Shown: in pieces, positions 20,753 through 30,500 of the stretch
Numbering within the stretch: the stretch's first letter is position 1
Layout of the letters: the number at the start of each line of letters is the position of its first letter
NCBI RefSeq assembly: GCF_019749375.1
Contig: NZ_JACWFE010000027.1
Span: 1-55,363, forward strand
DNA from: Bacillus sp. S/N-304-OC-R1
GTDB taxonomy: Bacteria; Bacillota; Bacilli; Bacillales; Cytobacillaceae
Length of the DNA: 55,363 nucleotides
Direction of reading: 5' to 3'
Translations under genes and position numbers: made by a program
Notes under the pieces: model-generated
Databases searched by the model: none
What the model was told of the DNA's origin: nothing
Seen by the model: only the letters and a program-made list of their open reading frames with translations

Positions 20753-20974
20753 CTTTTCCCCGTAAAGCCCAAAAAGTAAACAAAATTTCTTCTGCTGGGA
20801 ATAGGATTGTCGGGTTATTGTATGAGAATTTGTTGGTGGAAAGCTCGTTTTTGCCTGTAATAGAAGGAATAGATAAATGGAGAATAGGTTAGGAAAGGGA
20901 AGCGACATAATTCTAGTCTTATTTTGGTGATACGGATGGAATTTAGATAACGTCCTAAAAACATTATTTCAAAC

Positions 20975-21008
20975 AAAATAAAAAGACAAGCCTATTACGA
21001 CTTGTCTT
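20975..21008 (-). terminator. yabR terminator
   Basis: AAGACAAG (20983-20990) and CTTGTCTT (21001-21008) form a perfect 8-bp hairpin with a 10-nt loop, followed by TTTTATTTTG on the minus strand. It lies about 60 bp after the yabR stop. Confidence 0.85.
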
Positions 21009-21070
21009 GAATGGGAATCATTAACGTTCAACCCTGCTATATAAAAATAATATATCAACTACGCAGCAAG

Positions 21071-21538
21071 TTAACCTCGTCTAGCGCCTCTTCCCCCACG
21101 CTTCGATTCAGTATTACGTTTTAATGATGACAGACGATCTTCACTATCCTTTAAGAAACGAGCCATTTTAGATTCGAAATTTTCTCTTTGAGGGCGACTA
21201 TCGTTTGCTCTGCCTTGACGTGGACGTTGGGAATGCGAATGTCCTCTAGACTCTCTTCTTTCGCCTCTTTCAGGCCTTTCTGGTCTTTCTGGTCTTTCAG
21301 GCCGATCTTTTGCCTTTTTAATGGATAAACCAATCTTTCCATCCTTTTCGACATTTATAACTTTTACTTCGACCTGGTCACCAACTTTAAGATGGTCATT
21401 GATGTCCTTCACATAATTGTCAGCGACCTCGCTAATGTGCACCAGACCTGTTGAGCCTTCCGGTAACTCCACAAACGCTCCGAAATTTGTAATTCCTGTT
21501 ACCTTTCCTTGTAACTTGCTGCCCACTTCGATTGACAT
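21071..21538 (-). CDS. yabR: S1-domain RNA-binding protein YabR
   Basis: A 155-residue protein with one S1 RNA-binding domain (about residues 3-75, with GSKLQGKVTGITNFGAFVEL in quoted part) followed by a charged tail. The tail contains four tandem Pro-Glu-Arg units and Arg/Gly/Ser-rich sequence, and is probably disordered. The RNA target is unknown; the family is called general stress protein 13-like. The ATG at 21538 has AAGGAGG 12 nt upstream. A 25-residue in-frame extension lacks a start signal and is rejected. Confidence 0.9.
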   Translation of the reverse strand: MSIEVGSKLQGKVTGITNFGAFVELPEGSTGLVHISEVADNYVKDINDHLKVGDQVEVKVINVEKDGKIGLSIKKAKDRPERPERPERPERGERRESRGHSHSQRPRQGRANDSRPQRENFESKMARFLKDSEDRLSSLKRNTESKRGGRGARRG

Positions 21539-21621
21539 AAAAAGAAATTGCCTCCTTGAAAGATATAAAAAATACTTACTACATATTATACCGAACTTAA
21601 GAAAAGAGTTCAATACAAGGT

Positions 21622-22029
21622 CTAATCAGATGATGTATCCTCTTTTTTCCCCTTTTCCTTTAATTCTGGCAAATTAAAGATAATTTCATTGTTTTCTGAG
21701 AGGAAGTAATCCTTTCTGGCAAGCTTAGCTATGTATTCATCATCATTCAGCTTTACAATTTCCTCTTCAAGTGCAACTTCCTTTTTCTTTAATAATGCCA
21801 ATTCGTGCTCGAGCTTCTTTTTCTCGGCTGCTTTTTCCTCTAATGTTGAGGATTGCGAAACGAGTGTGGAAATCATTAAAAAGGCTATGACCGAAGCCCC
21901 TGCAAAAAAGACTGCTAATCTTCTAAATAAGAGCTTTCTTTTTCTATCTACATGAATTTCCGCCGCTTCCTGCTGTTTCACATAGCTTGTATGAATTTGA
22001 GCTACATTTTTTTTCTTGATCGCACCCAT
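21622..22029 (-). CDS. divIC: Cell division protein DivIC
   Basis: Essential bitopic division protein that forms the DivIB-DivIC-FtsL complex at the septum. The 135-residue product has a cytoplasmic N-terminus (1-35), one transmembrane helix (about 37-57), and an external coiled coil rich in Lys/Glu/Leu (about 60-95). The terminal part after about 120 is variable. It follows yabQ after 13 bp; B. subtilis has the same order. Confidence 0.93.
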   Translation of the reverse strand: MGAIKKKNVAQIHTSYVKQQEAAEIHVDRKRKLLFRRLAVFFAGASVIAFLMISTLVSQSSTLEEKAAEKKKLEHELALLKKKEVALEEEIVKLNDDEYIAKLARKDYFLSENNEIIFNLPELKEKGKKEDTSSD

Positions 22030-22042
22030 TTCGCACCCCTCC

Positions 22043-22678
22043 TTACTTTTTATATTTTTTTCTCAGAATGGATATCCATTTAATTAAGTAATTCTTTATA
22101 TGTCTACAAATTCCTGCCAGTTTATGATAAAATCTCTCGACTGAATTTTTAAATCTTTTCGGCAAAAATCTCCACAATAATAACAAAATCCACTTGAACG
22201 GGAGAAGAACTAGCTTACATATAAATATAATAATCCTATTTAGTAATTTTAAAAGAGCAAATAGTCCCTTATTTATCATTAAGAGTAAGGAAATGACAGC
22301 AAGGATGATTCCTCTTATAGGTTTATAAATGACAAATTGAAACATTTTTACGAAAAAGCGATAAGTAGAGATAATAATAGAAATGACAATTTCCAGAAGA
22401 TGCAAATACAATCCTTTAAATAAACTTTGATAAGCGGCAAAGCCGCATAAAAGGGCAACAAAAATATAAAATCTCAATTCTCCTTTGTTCACATTGAACA
22501 AAATATAAAAAATGACAAGGCCCTGAACAATCCAAAAGAGGATGTCGTTAATAAAGACAATCCAGCTTTTCCTCCTGCTTCGTTTTAAGAACTTATTGTA
22601 TGTGTCCAGTGCTGCGCCAAAGACACTACCCATGCCAATCATCGCCAGCATGGTTATAAATTGTGTCGTTAATGTCAT
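22043..22678 (-). CDS. yabQ: Spore cortex protein YabQ
   Basis: Multi-pass membrane protein needed for spore cortex formation; made in the mother cell under sigma-E in B. subtilis. The 211-residue product has about five hydrophobic segments in residues 5-165 and a Lys/Arg-rich C-terminal end (about 165-211), so its tail should be cytoplasmic. It is longer at the C-terminus than I remember for the family core. Its ATG overlaps the yabP stop (ATGA), indicating coupling. No catalytic motif is recognised. Confidence 0.9.
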   Translation of the reverse strand: MTLTTQFITMLAMIGMGSVFGAALDTYNKFLKRSRRKSWIVFINDILFWIVQGLVIFYILFNVNKGELRFYIFVALLCGFAAYQSLFKGLYLHLLEIVISIIISTYRFFVKMFQFVIYKPIRGIILAVISLLLMINKGLFALLKLLNRIIIFICKLVLLPFKWILLLLWRFLPKRFKNSVERFYHKLAGICRHIKNYLIKWISILRKKYKK

Positions 22679-22977
22679 CGGAATAACTTGCTAAAGAATC
22701 CTTTAGCCTTATCTCCCTGCTGATCATCTAAATAAACGAGATCAAATATTTTTCCTTTTATGGAGACAACCCCTTTATCCACGTCGAGGTTTTTCATTTG
22801 CAGGTTCTGCCCTTTAATTGCTAAGAAGCCCATAACTGTATCCAATAAAAACTCTTCATTGTCAAAGCTCTCTACTTGCTTAACCCCAGTAATGTCCAAA
22901 AGCCTTCTGCCCCGCATGATGACATCGTGCTCTTGGACATTCGTCCTTGTTGAATTTTGCTCATAAAATTGGCTCAT
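22675..22977 (-). CDS. yabP: Sporulation protein YabP
   Basis: A 100-residue YabP/YqfC-family protein required, with YabQ, for cortex assembly; sigma-E-dependent in B. subtilis. The conserved GRRLLDITGVKQVESFD (23-39) and a C-terminal beta-rich part are visible. The ATG at 22977 has GAGGGG upstream; an 18-residue in-frame extension is rejected. A 130-bp gap separates it from rqcP. I could not read a convincing sigma-E promoter in that gap. Confidence 0.9.
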   Translation of the reverse strand: MSQFYEQNSTRTNVQEHDVIMRGRRLLDITGVKQVESFDNEEFLLDTVMGFLAIKGQNLQMKNLDVDKGVVSIKGKIFDLVYLDDQQGDKAKGFFSKLFR

Positions 22978-23089
22978 CTTACATCCCCTCACAATACAAA
23001 GTACAAGCTTTTTGTACATGTTATGAGTCAAAGGGATGAAATAGAACTAAGAAACGAATTGAATGACCGCTTGCATTCAATGCAGACAA

Positions 23090-23105
23090 AGAAAAGCGGA
23101 GAGCC
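23090..23105. repeat. Second copy of the AGAAAAGCGGAGAG repeat seed
   Basis: The first 14 bases are identical to the start of the element at 3247, in the same orientation, and lie in the rqcP-yabP gap. The element does not continue to the AGCTAGACA end seen at 3306-3314, so this is a fragment or a coincidence. Confidence 0.35.
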
Positions 23106-23107
23106 TT

Positions 23108-23377
23108 TTACGCTTCTTCCGCTTCTGCCTTTTCTTCTTTTACAATTGTATACATTTCAGCTGCTTCATCTTTTTTGGTCGTTTCTTGGATGCGGTCAAT
23201 TTTTACAGTGACAAGCTTTTGGCCAAACCGAATAACTAGCTCATCCCCAACTTTAACAGTTGTGCTAGCTTTTGCGGCTTGGCCGTTCACAAGAATTCTT
23301 CCTTGATCGGAAACCTCTTTTGCCAGTGTCCTTCTCTTAATTAATCGAGATACCTTCAAAAACTTATCTAGTCTCAT
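23108..23377 (-). CDS. rqcP: Ribosome rescue factor RqcP (YabO), S4 domain
   Basis: Binds stalled 50S subunits carrying nascent chains and works with RqcH to add C-terminal alanine tails (B. subtilis RqcP/YabO; Hsp15 family). The 89-residue protein begins [21 protein letters not shown], quoted in part (1-20), the S4 RNA-binding motif, and ends with a Glu/Lys/Ala-rich tail. The ATG at 23377 overlaps the yabN end by 14 bp and is preceded by GGAGAGGAG. The repeat seed AGAAAAGCGGAGAG lies just after its stop. Confidence 0.92.
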   Translation of the reverse strand: MRLDKFLKVSRLIKRRTLAKEVSDQGRILVNGQAAKASTTVKVGDELVIRFGQKLVTVKIDRIQETTKKDEAAEMYTIVKEEKAEAEEA

Positions 23378-24842
23378 GCTCAGAACTCCTCTCCAGCTTT
23401 TTAGCCTCTTCCCAAAATTCATCTAGCTGCTCGAGTTGGAAATCAGTAAACTCCTTGCCGCTCTCTTTCACCTTTTTTTCAATATACGAAAACCGGCGTT
23501 TGAACTTTTGGTTGGTTAGAAATAACGCTTCCTCGGGATCAATTTTATAAAAGCGGGCAATATTGACGATGGCAAATAGAATGTCGCCAAATTCATTGAC
23601 GATATTACTGCTGCCATTCTCTGCTTCTATTTCAAATTCACGAAGCTCTTCCTTTACTTTCTCCCAAGCAGGTCCAACTTCCTGCCAGTCAAAGCCAACC
23701 TTCGCCACTTTCTTCTGGATTTCAGCAGCAGCCATTAGGTTCGGTAAAGATTTATTTATTCCCTCTAATAAGGATTGATTCTCTACTTCTCCCTTTTCTT
23801 CCTTCTTTATGTCCTGCCAGTTTTTCAAAACATCTTCTTCTGTCTCAGCGGTTGTATTTCCGAAAACGTGCGGGTGACGGCGAACCATTTTCTCGGAAAT
23901 TCCCCTAATCACATCTTCAATAGAGAAGAAACCGTCATCCTCTCCAATTTGTGCATGGAGCATCACTTGTAAAAGAACATCGCCAAGCTCCTCGATTATG
24001 TGATCAATATCATCTTCATTTATTGCTTCAATAAGCTCATATGCTTCTTCAATTAAATATTTTTTCAAAGATTCATGTGTCTGTTTTTTATCCCAAGGAC
24101 AGCCATTAGGTCCTCGCAAGTCAGCAATAATTTCCCGAAGCTTTGAAAACCTTTTATACAAAATTGCCTCATCTGTAACAGGCGGAACATAAACAGACGT
24201 TAAATTATTTAGCTCCATTTCATGATCAAGCTCATATATAGGAACCTTCCGGATTTGTTCGTTCTTACTTCCTGCAGCTGTCACAATAAACACTTCATAG
24301 TCATATGGCAGAATGTCCATTAGTGTTAGCTTTACTTCCGATGCGACAAACTGGTCATAGACCTGCCCAATAATGATATGCTGCTTTATTTCAATGTCGT
24401 CCTTTTTCAGGCTCGTGCCATCAAGAAGCTGAAATCCTTCGATTGGATCAATTTTCAAAGCCTGAAATAGAGCATCCAGGAAGCTTTGCCCGCCACCAAT
24501 TTTAATCGTTACTCCTCGATCGGATGCTCCTTCCAAGAGAAGCTGTACTGTCCGCTCTGCAACAAGAGGATGGCCAGGAACAGCATATGTAACCTCCCCT
24601 TGCACCGCTGCATTGAAAAGATTCGTGCAAATTTCTTCATATACCTCTTCAAATCCATCATGTTTTTCATAAATGGAATCGAACGAAGTATAGTGCAATC
24701 CCTCTTGTTCCAGCTCCGTAATAACTGGATGTTCTTTCGTCCGTAAATAAAGGGGAGAGGCATTTTTTAGGGCTCGATAGACTCCTAGCGGCAGCTGCTC
24801 TAAATCCCCTGCACCTAACCCTATAATTGTAATTTTTGACAT
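23364..24842 (-). CDS. yabN: YabN: tetrapyrrole-methylase domain fused to MazG pyrophosphohydrolase
   Basis: A 492-residue fusion. The N-terminal half (about 1-215) resembles SAM-dependent tetrapyrrole methylases ([13 protein letters not shown] at 5-17 and [10 protein letters not shown]); its substrate is unknown. The C-terminal half contains two MazG units, with [10 protein letters not shown] and [11 protein letters not shown] giving the metal-binding EExxE/ExxD pattern; it hydrolyses nucleoside triphosphates to monophosphates. The fusion is normal in Bacillus. It starts 6 bp after yabM and overlaps rqcP by 14 bp. Confidence 0.93.
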   Translation of the reverse strand: MSKITIIGLGAGDLEQLPLGVYRALKNASPLYLRTKEHPVITELEQEGLHYTSFDSIYEKHDGFEEVYEEICTNLFNAAVQGEVTYAVPGHPLVAERTVQLLLEGASDRGVTIKIGGGQSFLDALFQALKIDPIEGFQLLDGTSLKKDDIEIKQHIIIGQVYDQFVASEVKLTLMDILPYDYEVFIVTAAGSKNEQIRKVPIYELDHEMELNNLTSVYVPPVTDEAILYKRFSKLREIIADLRGPNGCPWDKKQTHESLKKYLIEEAYELIEAINEDDIDHIIEELGDVLLQVMLHAQIGEDDGFFSIEDVIRGISEKMVRRHPHVFGNTTAETEEDVLKNWQDIKKEEKGEVENQSLLEGINKSLPNLMAAAEIQKKVAKVGFDWQEVGPAWEKVKEELREFEIEAENGSSNIVNEFGDILFAIVNIARFYKIDPEEALFLTNQKFKRRFSYIEKKVKESGKEFTDFQLEQLDEFWEEAKKLERSSEHETR

Positions 24843-24848
24843 GAATGG

Positions 24849-26444
24849 TCATCTCCTATTTTTTTTAGGCAGGAAAAACAATAGTTTGCTCCCAAAAGGC
24901 AGCATATAAAGCTCTTTTTCTTTAAAGGTATTTCCTTTTAGCACAATCCATAAATACGTAAACCCACCAACTGCAACGGCACTCAATGCTTGAATGCCAG
25001 AAAATAGACGGCCATGAAAGTAGCCTGTAAAAGTTAAGTAGATCCGCAAGACAATAAACATCGTCAGTGCTGCGAAGCCAATCATAAAGAGAAATCGTTT
25101 ATTAAAAAGCGGTAAATAAAGCTGACCGCGGAGCTTGAGAAGCAAAATAACCATAATAAAGCTTAAGGTTAAACAAGTTGATGCTGCAGCCCCCATTGTT
25201 CCAAGAGGTGGAATCAACATCATATTCAGAACATATTTAACGGCTAAGCTTGAAAGAATAACAAAAGCCGGAAAGAGAATAATACCTAGCCCTTGTAATA
25301 TAGCCGATACTGTCATAATGATTGAGCTTAATAGGATCACTAAGCTTAAAACGCCTAAAACATCAGAGCCTTGGCCATTTTCAAATAGCATAATATTAGT
25401 TGGGCGAATAATATTCCAAAGCCCGACTGCCGCAGCGACCCCTACAAACACGGCAATTTTTAGAGCCAGCTGAATTTTTTCGTGCATGGATTCATAATTA
25501 GATTTTAGTTTTTCACTTGTAATAATCGGAACTAGCGATAACGACATTGAGGTTGCCACAACTAACCCTACTTGAATTAATGGCTGCCCCCTATCATAAA
25601 TCCCCTTTAGTTCTTTCGCTTTATTCGCGTCTACTCCAGATGAAGTAAGCATGGAATACAGATTTAGAGAATCAGCCATTTGCATGAATACGAGGAGCAT
25701 ACTGCTCACACATACCGCAAATCCCTGTATAAAAAGAACCTTCGCTATCCTTTTGCTCTCTTTTCTATCAAATTTCTCTAATGAGAAATGCAATTTTTCT
25801 TTATTTAACCAATAAAACGTAACTAGTATAAGGATGGCTGTTATTCCGCCTGTTACCGAACCGAATGCCGCTCCTCCTCCTACAACATACAAGCTATATC
25901 CTTTCCTAGTAAGCAAAATAGCAGCTAAAAAGATGGTCATCACTCTAATTACTTGCTCACCGACTTGTGAAATAGCCGTAGGAACCATATTTCCTTTCCC
26001 CTGATAATAGCCCCTAAATAAAGAAACAATCGGGAAAATTAAAAAGGTGATGGAGATTACCTTTAGCAAAATAACGAGCTGAGGATCATCCATTAGTGCG
26101 GCAAGCCAGCCCGCTCCCCAATACAAAATGGCAAAGCCAGTAAAGCCTATTATCCATAAAACGATAGAGGCCGTAAGAAATAAGTTTTGAACTTCATGAT
26201 TTTTTCTCTTGCTCGAGATCTCTGTATAGAGCTTTGAAATCACAACTGGAAAACCATATGTAGATAAAGCAAGGGCAACTCCATAGAACGGATAAACCTG
26301 CTGGTATATATAAAAGCCAACATCACCCACAATATTTTGAAACGGTACGCGGTAAACGGCACTTAATATTTTTATAATGAGTGCGGCAATTGTTAGTATG
26401 AAAGCCCCTTTAAATAATTCTTTAGCATTCTTCTCGGGCCCCAT
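24849..26444 (-). CDS. yabM: Polysaccharide/lipid-linked precursor flippase family protein YabM
   Basis: A 531-residue membrane protein with about 14 hydrophobic segments, of the MOP (polysaccharide biosynthesis, SpoVB/MurJ-like) superfamily. It probably moves a lipid-linked cell-envelope precursor across the membrane; the substrate is not known, and the place between spoVT and yabN is that of B. subtilis yabM. Recognisable is the N-terminal FKGAFILTIAALIIKILSAV (residues 10-29). It lies 144 bp downstream of spoVT, beyond a strong terminator, so it starts a new transcript. Confidence 0.85.
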   Translation of the reverse strand: MGPEKNAKELFKGAFILTIAALIIKILSAVYRVPFQNIVGDVGFYIYQQVYPFYGVALALSTYGFPVVISKLYTEISSKRKNHEVQNLFLTASIVLWIIGFTGFAILYWGAGWLAALMDDPQLVILLKVISITFLIFPIVSLFRGYYQGKGNMVPTAISQVGEQVIRVMTIFLAAILLTRKGYSLYVVGGGAAFGSVTGGITAILILVTFYWLNKEKLHFSLEKFDRKESKRIAKVLFIQGFAVCVSSMLLVFMQMADSLNLYSMLTSSGVDANKAKELKGIYDRGQPLIQVGLVVATSMSLSLVPIITSEKLKSNYESMHEKIQLALKIAVFVGVAAAVGLWNIIRPTNIMLFENGQGSDVLGVLSLVILLSSIIMTVSAILQGLGIILFPAFVILSSLAVKYVLNMMLIPPLGTMGAAASTCLTLSFIMVILLLKLRGQLYLPLFNKRFLFMIGFAALTMFIVLRIYLTFTGYFHGRLFSGIQALSAVAVGGFTYLWIVLKGNTFKEKELYMLPFGSKLLFFLPKKNRR

Positions 26445-26534
26445 TACCCCTCTCCTTCCAACACCTAAGGTCCGAGAGTATTATATCACGGCAGCAGAAA
26501 TATAATAATCATTTCTACTTCTGTAATTTCCTCT

Positions 26535-26578
26535 AAAACCATTAGTGGGCCCCCAATTTGATGGAGGCCCACTAATGG
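26535..26578 (-). terminator. spoVT terminator
   Basis: A perfect 13-bp stem (26539-26551 with 26566-26578), extended by two further pairs after a mismatch, is followed by TTTTAG on the minus strand. It lies 10 bp after the spoVT stop. Confidence 0.9.
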
Positions 26579-26588
26579 AAATTTCACC

Positions 26589-27125
26589 TTAAGATTCCAT
26601 TTGTCTTGCTAGGAAACCTGCTGCCGTTTCAACAGCTTTTTGTTCAACTTCCCCTAACGTATCTTCTTTTGCATAAATGATAACTGCGCCAATTGGATCA
26701 CCATTTGCAATGATTGGTCCAATTGTATAGGAGGAAATTGCTTCAGAATGACCATCTACAAGAGAGATGTCACCTGATTGTGTTATAAGAACCGAGCTGC
26801 GGTCCTCCATTGTTTTTTCAACTAAGTCACCAATATTTTTGTTTAAGTAATCCTTTTTGGATCCGCCTGCAACAGCAATGTATGTATCTCTGTCACAGAT
26901 TAAGACCGGATTTCCTAAACTGTCGAAAAGTGCCTCTGCATATTCCTTTGCAAAATCGCTCAGTTCACTTATCGGTGAGTATTTTTTCAGAATAACTTCT
27001 CCATCACGGTCTACGAAAATTTCTAATGGATCTCCTTCACGAATCCGCAGTGTTCTGCGAATTTCTTTAGGAATAACCACTCGCCCTAAATCATCGATTC
27101 GACGAACTATACCAGTTGCTTTCAT
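26589..27125 (-). CDS. spoVT: Stage V sporulation protein T
   Basis: AbrB-family transcription factor that tunes sigma-G-dependent genes in the forespore. The 178-residue protein has an N-terminal swapped-hairpin DNA-binding domain (1-52: MKATGIVRRIDDLGRVVIPK, then KEIRRTLRIREGDPLEIF) and a C-terminal GAF domain (about 58-178). The ATG at 27125 is chosen because it aligns with AbrB and SpoVT starts and has AGTGAGG upstream. A sigma-G promoter is expected, but no good -10 is visible just upstream. Confidence 0.95.
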   Translation of the reverse strand: MKATGIVRRIDDLGRVVIPKEIRRTLRIREGDPLEIFVDRDGEVILKKYSPISELSDFAKEYAEALFDSLGNPVLICDRDTYIAVAGGSKKDYLNKNIGDLVEKTMEDRSSVLITQSGDISLVDGHSEAISSYTIGPIIANGDPIGAVIIYAKEDTLGEVEQKAVETAAGFLARQMES

Positions 27126-27545
27126 CCAATGTTGCCTCACTTTCATCTGATGATTTTACAAAATAAGAAAAAGAATTTCTGGAGGTTGACAGTGTCTACC
27201 TCAACGCAATGTGCCAAGTCAATTGCCCTTGCTAAGGATCCCTCACTAAAAGCGCGCTTTTAAGCTTTTCTTATTAGGCAATAATTCAAGTTGGGAGATA
27301 TTGAATCCATCGCCATGTTTGAACTTAGTATCTTTCATCTGGAAAGTTCTATACACGTTCAAATATTTTTTCTTAGGCTGATAATTTGTGATTAAATTGG
27401 ATAAATCCCCCAAGTTGTTTTCTTTCCTTTTAGACTTTGGACATTAAAGTTTTTTCTAAAAATACCCCCTAATTTTCAGGACTAAACATATTTGGAAATT
27501 TTCGGGTCTTTCGCCCTACTCCTTTAGTTTTTGGAACAAAATGAA
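27126..27545. other. 420-bp intergenic region between mfd and spoVT
   Basis: AT-rich, with no reading frame that has a credible start. It must hold the spoVT promoter. It contains a perfect 16-bp palindrome TAAAAGCGCGCTTTTA at 27247-27262. No clear terminator follows mfd. Confidence 0.6.
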
Positions 27546-30500
27546 TTATAATACCTGACTTTGTTCTTTTTTAATTGATTCTTTTATTCCTTGAACAATT
27601 TCAAAAGCCATATTTAACCACTCATTTGGCTTAATGCCTTTAATGTGAAGAACAGCTTTTAGCTTTTTGCCTTCCATTCCAAGACCTACTGTTCTGCCAA
27701 ATTTACTTGTGATTTCAAAAATTTTCGGACCGTCGATTCGCTCACTTCCCTCTTCCGATAGAAGGATAAGGACTTCATTTTTCGTCTGTTTAATGATTTC
27801 GACCCCTGCTTGTTCTCCATGAACCTTCATTTGTGCTACACGGAATAAATAAGCAACCTCTTCAGGATACTCGCCAAAACGGTCCAGCATTTCCTCCTGA
27901 AGCTCCTCAATATCCTCTAAGCTTGAGGCTCCTCTGAAACGTTTATACATTTCAATCTTTTGGTGTCCATCTGAAATATAGGAATCCGGAATGTAAGCAT
28001 CTACATCTAGATCAATTTCTAGTCGTTGCTTTTTCTCTTCTTCCAAATTGCCCTTCCGGCTTTCGATGGCCTCCTTCAGCATTTGAGAGTACAAATCAAA
28101 TCCTACTGAATCAATGAAGCCATGCTGTTCAGCCCCTAATAAATTCCCTGCTCCCCTAATTGATAGGTCACGCATAGCAATCTTGAAGCCGGACCCGAGC
28201 TCCGTAAATTCCTTAATTGCTTGAAGCCGCTTCTCTGCAACCTCTGTTAATACCTTGTCTTTTCGATAAGTAAAATAAGCATATGCTACACGATTAGATC
28301 GTCCAACCCGTCCTCTAAGCTGATAAAGCTGGGATAACCCCATTTTATCGGCATCATGAACGATGAGCGTGTTTACATTTGGTATATCCACACCTGTCTC
28401 AATAATCGTTGTGCTTACTAGAACATCATATTCGCCGGAAAGGAAACTTAGCATAACAGATTCAAGTTCGTTCTCTGTCATTTTTCCATGAGCATAGGTA
28501 ACCCTTGCATCTGGAACAAGCATGGAAATTTCCTCTGCTTTTCGTTCGATATCCTCTACTCGGTTATATAAGAAATAAACCTGACCATCCCGGGCGAGTT
28601 CTCTTTCGATGGCCTCCCGAACAATCCCGCCGTTATACTCCATTACATAGGTTTGGATTGGAAAACGATTTTCCGGCGGTGTTTCGATAACAGATAAGTC
28701 ACGGACACCAAGCATGGACATATGAAGAGTTCGCGGAATTGGTGTAGCTGTCAGTGTAAGAACATCTACATTTGTTTTCAGCTGTTTAATTTTTTCCTTA
28801 TGAGTCACACCGAATCGCTGTTCTTCATCGACGATCAGCAGTCCCAAATCACGGTAGGAAATATCCTTAGATAGAATCCGGTGTGTACCTACAACAACAT
28901 CAATTGTCCCCGCTTTTAAACCTTTTATCGTTTCCGTTTGCTGCTTTCTAGATCTAAAGCGGCTTAAAAGCCCTACCTCAATTGGATAATCCTGAAAGCG
29001 TTCTCTCATAGTTTCATAATGCTGCTGAGCAAGTATGGTTGTCGGCACTAGAAAAGCAACCTGTTTACCATCAGCTACCGCTTTGAAAGCGGCACGGATA
29101 GCCACTTCTGTTTTTCCATAACCAACATCTCCACAAAGCAGACGGTCCATAGGACGCTCTCTTTCCATATCCCGTTTGATTTCGTGAATAGATCGAAGCT
29201 GATCCTCTGTTTCCTGATAGGCAAAAGCAGCTTCAAATTCTCTCTGCATCTCTCCATCTGGGCTAAATGCATGTCCTTTTGATGCTTCTCTCTCAGCGTA
29301 TAGCTTAATCAAGTCATCGGCGATATCCTGAACAGACGACTCAACTTTTTTCTTAACTCGCTTCCATTCGCTTCCGCCGAGCTTATAGAGTTTCGGTTCT
29401 TTTGCTTCAGAGCCTACATATTTTTGTACAAGATCAATTTGCTCGACAGGTACGTAGAGCTTATCACTTCCTTGGTATCGTATATGGAGATAATCTTTAT
29501 GAACACCATTAATTTCAAGTGTTTCAATCCCTAAATACTTCCCGATTCCATGGTTTACATGGACAACATGATCCCCAACCTTGAGTTCAGAATAGCTTTT
29601 AATCCGTTCTGCATTAGACAGCTTTTGACGGCGGGTCTGTTTCTTTGTTCGTTTATTAAACAGCTCTTCTTCGGTAATGACTGCAAGCTTTTGGCTTAGC
29701 AGCTCAAAACCAGTCAATAGGCCGCCTTCCATAATTTGAACTTTGCCAATTAGGATAGGCTGATCCTTTCCGGTTAAAGCAGCTTCAATTTCATAATCTT
29801 CTAAAACCCTTTGAAGCTTCTTCACTCTTTCTTCATCGGGACCTAGAAAGATGACGGTATAGTTTCCTTTTTTCCATCTTTCAAGCTCGCCTTTTAACAC
29901 ATTCATCTGGCCGTGGAAATTCTGCATTTGCTTGCAGGAAACATTAATAATATTTTGCGGGTTCGTATTTGGGACATGTCTTAAAAACAATGACAAATAA
30001 ATGAGCGGCTGCTGCTTTTGCTGTAAAAAACCCCGTAAATGATGGGATATTTTCACATCATGGATCATTTGCCCCTCACCTAATAGACTTGTATACCACT
30101 CAGCTTCTTCCTTCTCAAGGGAGTCATTCATCTCTTGAACTCTGCTAATTTCGTCAACGAAGATGAGTCCATTTCTCGGAAGATAGTCTACTAAACTATT
30201 TTCTTGTTCATATGCGAATGAAAGGTACTTAAATAATTGATCTGGCTTGCTGCCCATTTTCAATTGCTCAAGCTCGTATCCGATATTCTGCGCAAGCAAG
30301 GTTTTTGCTTTTTCATCTTTTATTTTTTTTAGACTTTTTCCTAGGCCCTCATCAAGCTTATCAATCATTTTATGATAATGTTCTGGCTTTAATGGATATT
30401 CAGTTGCTGGGCCAATCGTAACCTCTGATAATTTTTCCTTGGAACGCTGATCTTCCAATGAAAAAGTACGGATAGAATCAACTTCTGTATCAAACAATTC

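Noticed and set aside
20705..20908. 67-codon minus-strand frame upstream of spoIIE
   Set aside because: It runs across the spoIIE promoter, has no good start signal, and its translation is of low complexity.
20654..21070. tRNA genes expected between spoIIE and yabR
   Set aside because: No TTCGAATC-type T-loop, CCA end or cloverleaf could be found on either strand.
21241..21300. Tandem repeat in yabR as a CRISPR or mobile repeat
   Set aside because: It is in frame and encodes Pro-Glu-Arg units of a charged tail; a simple coding repeat.
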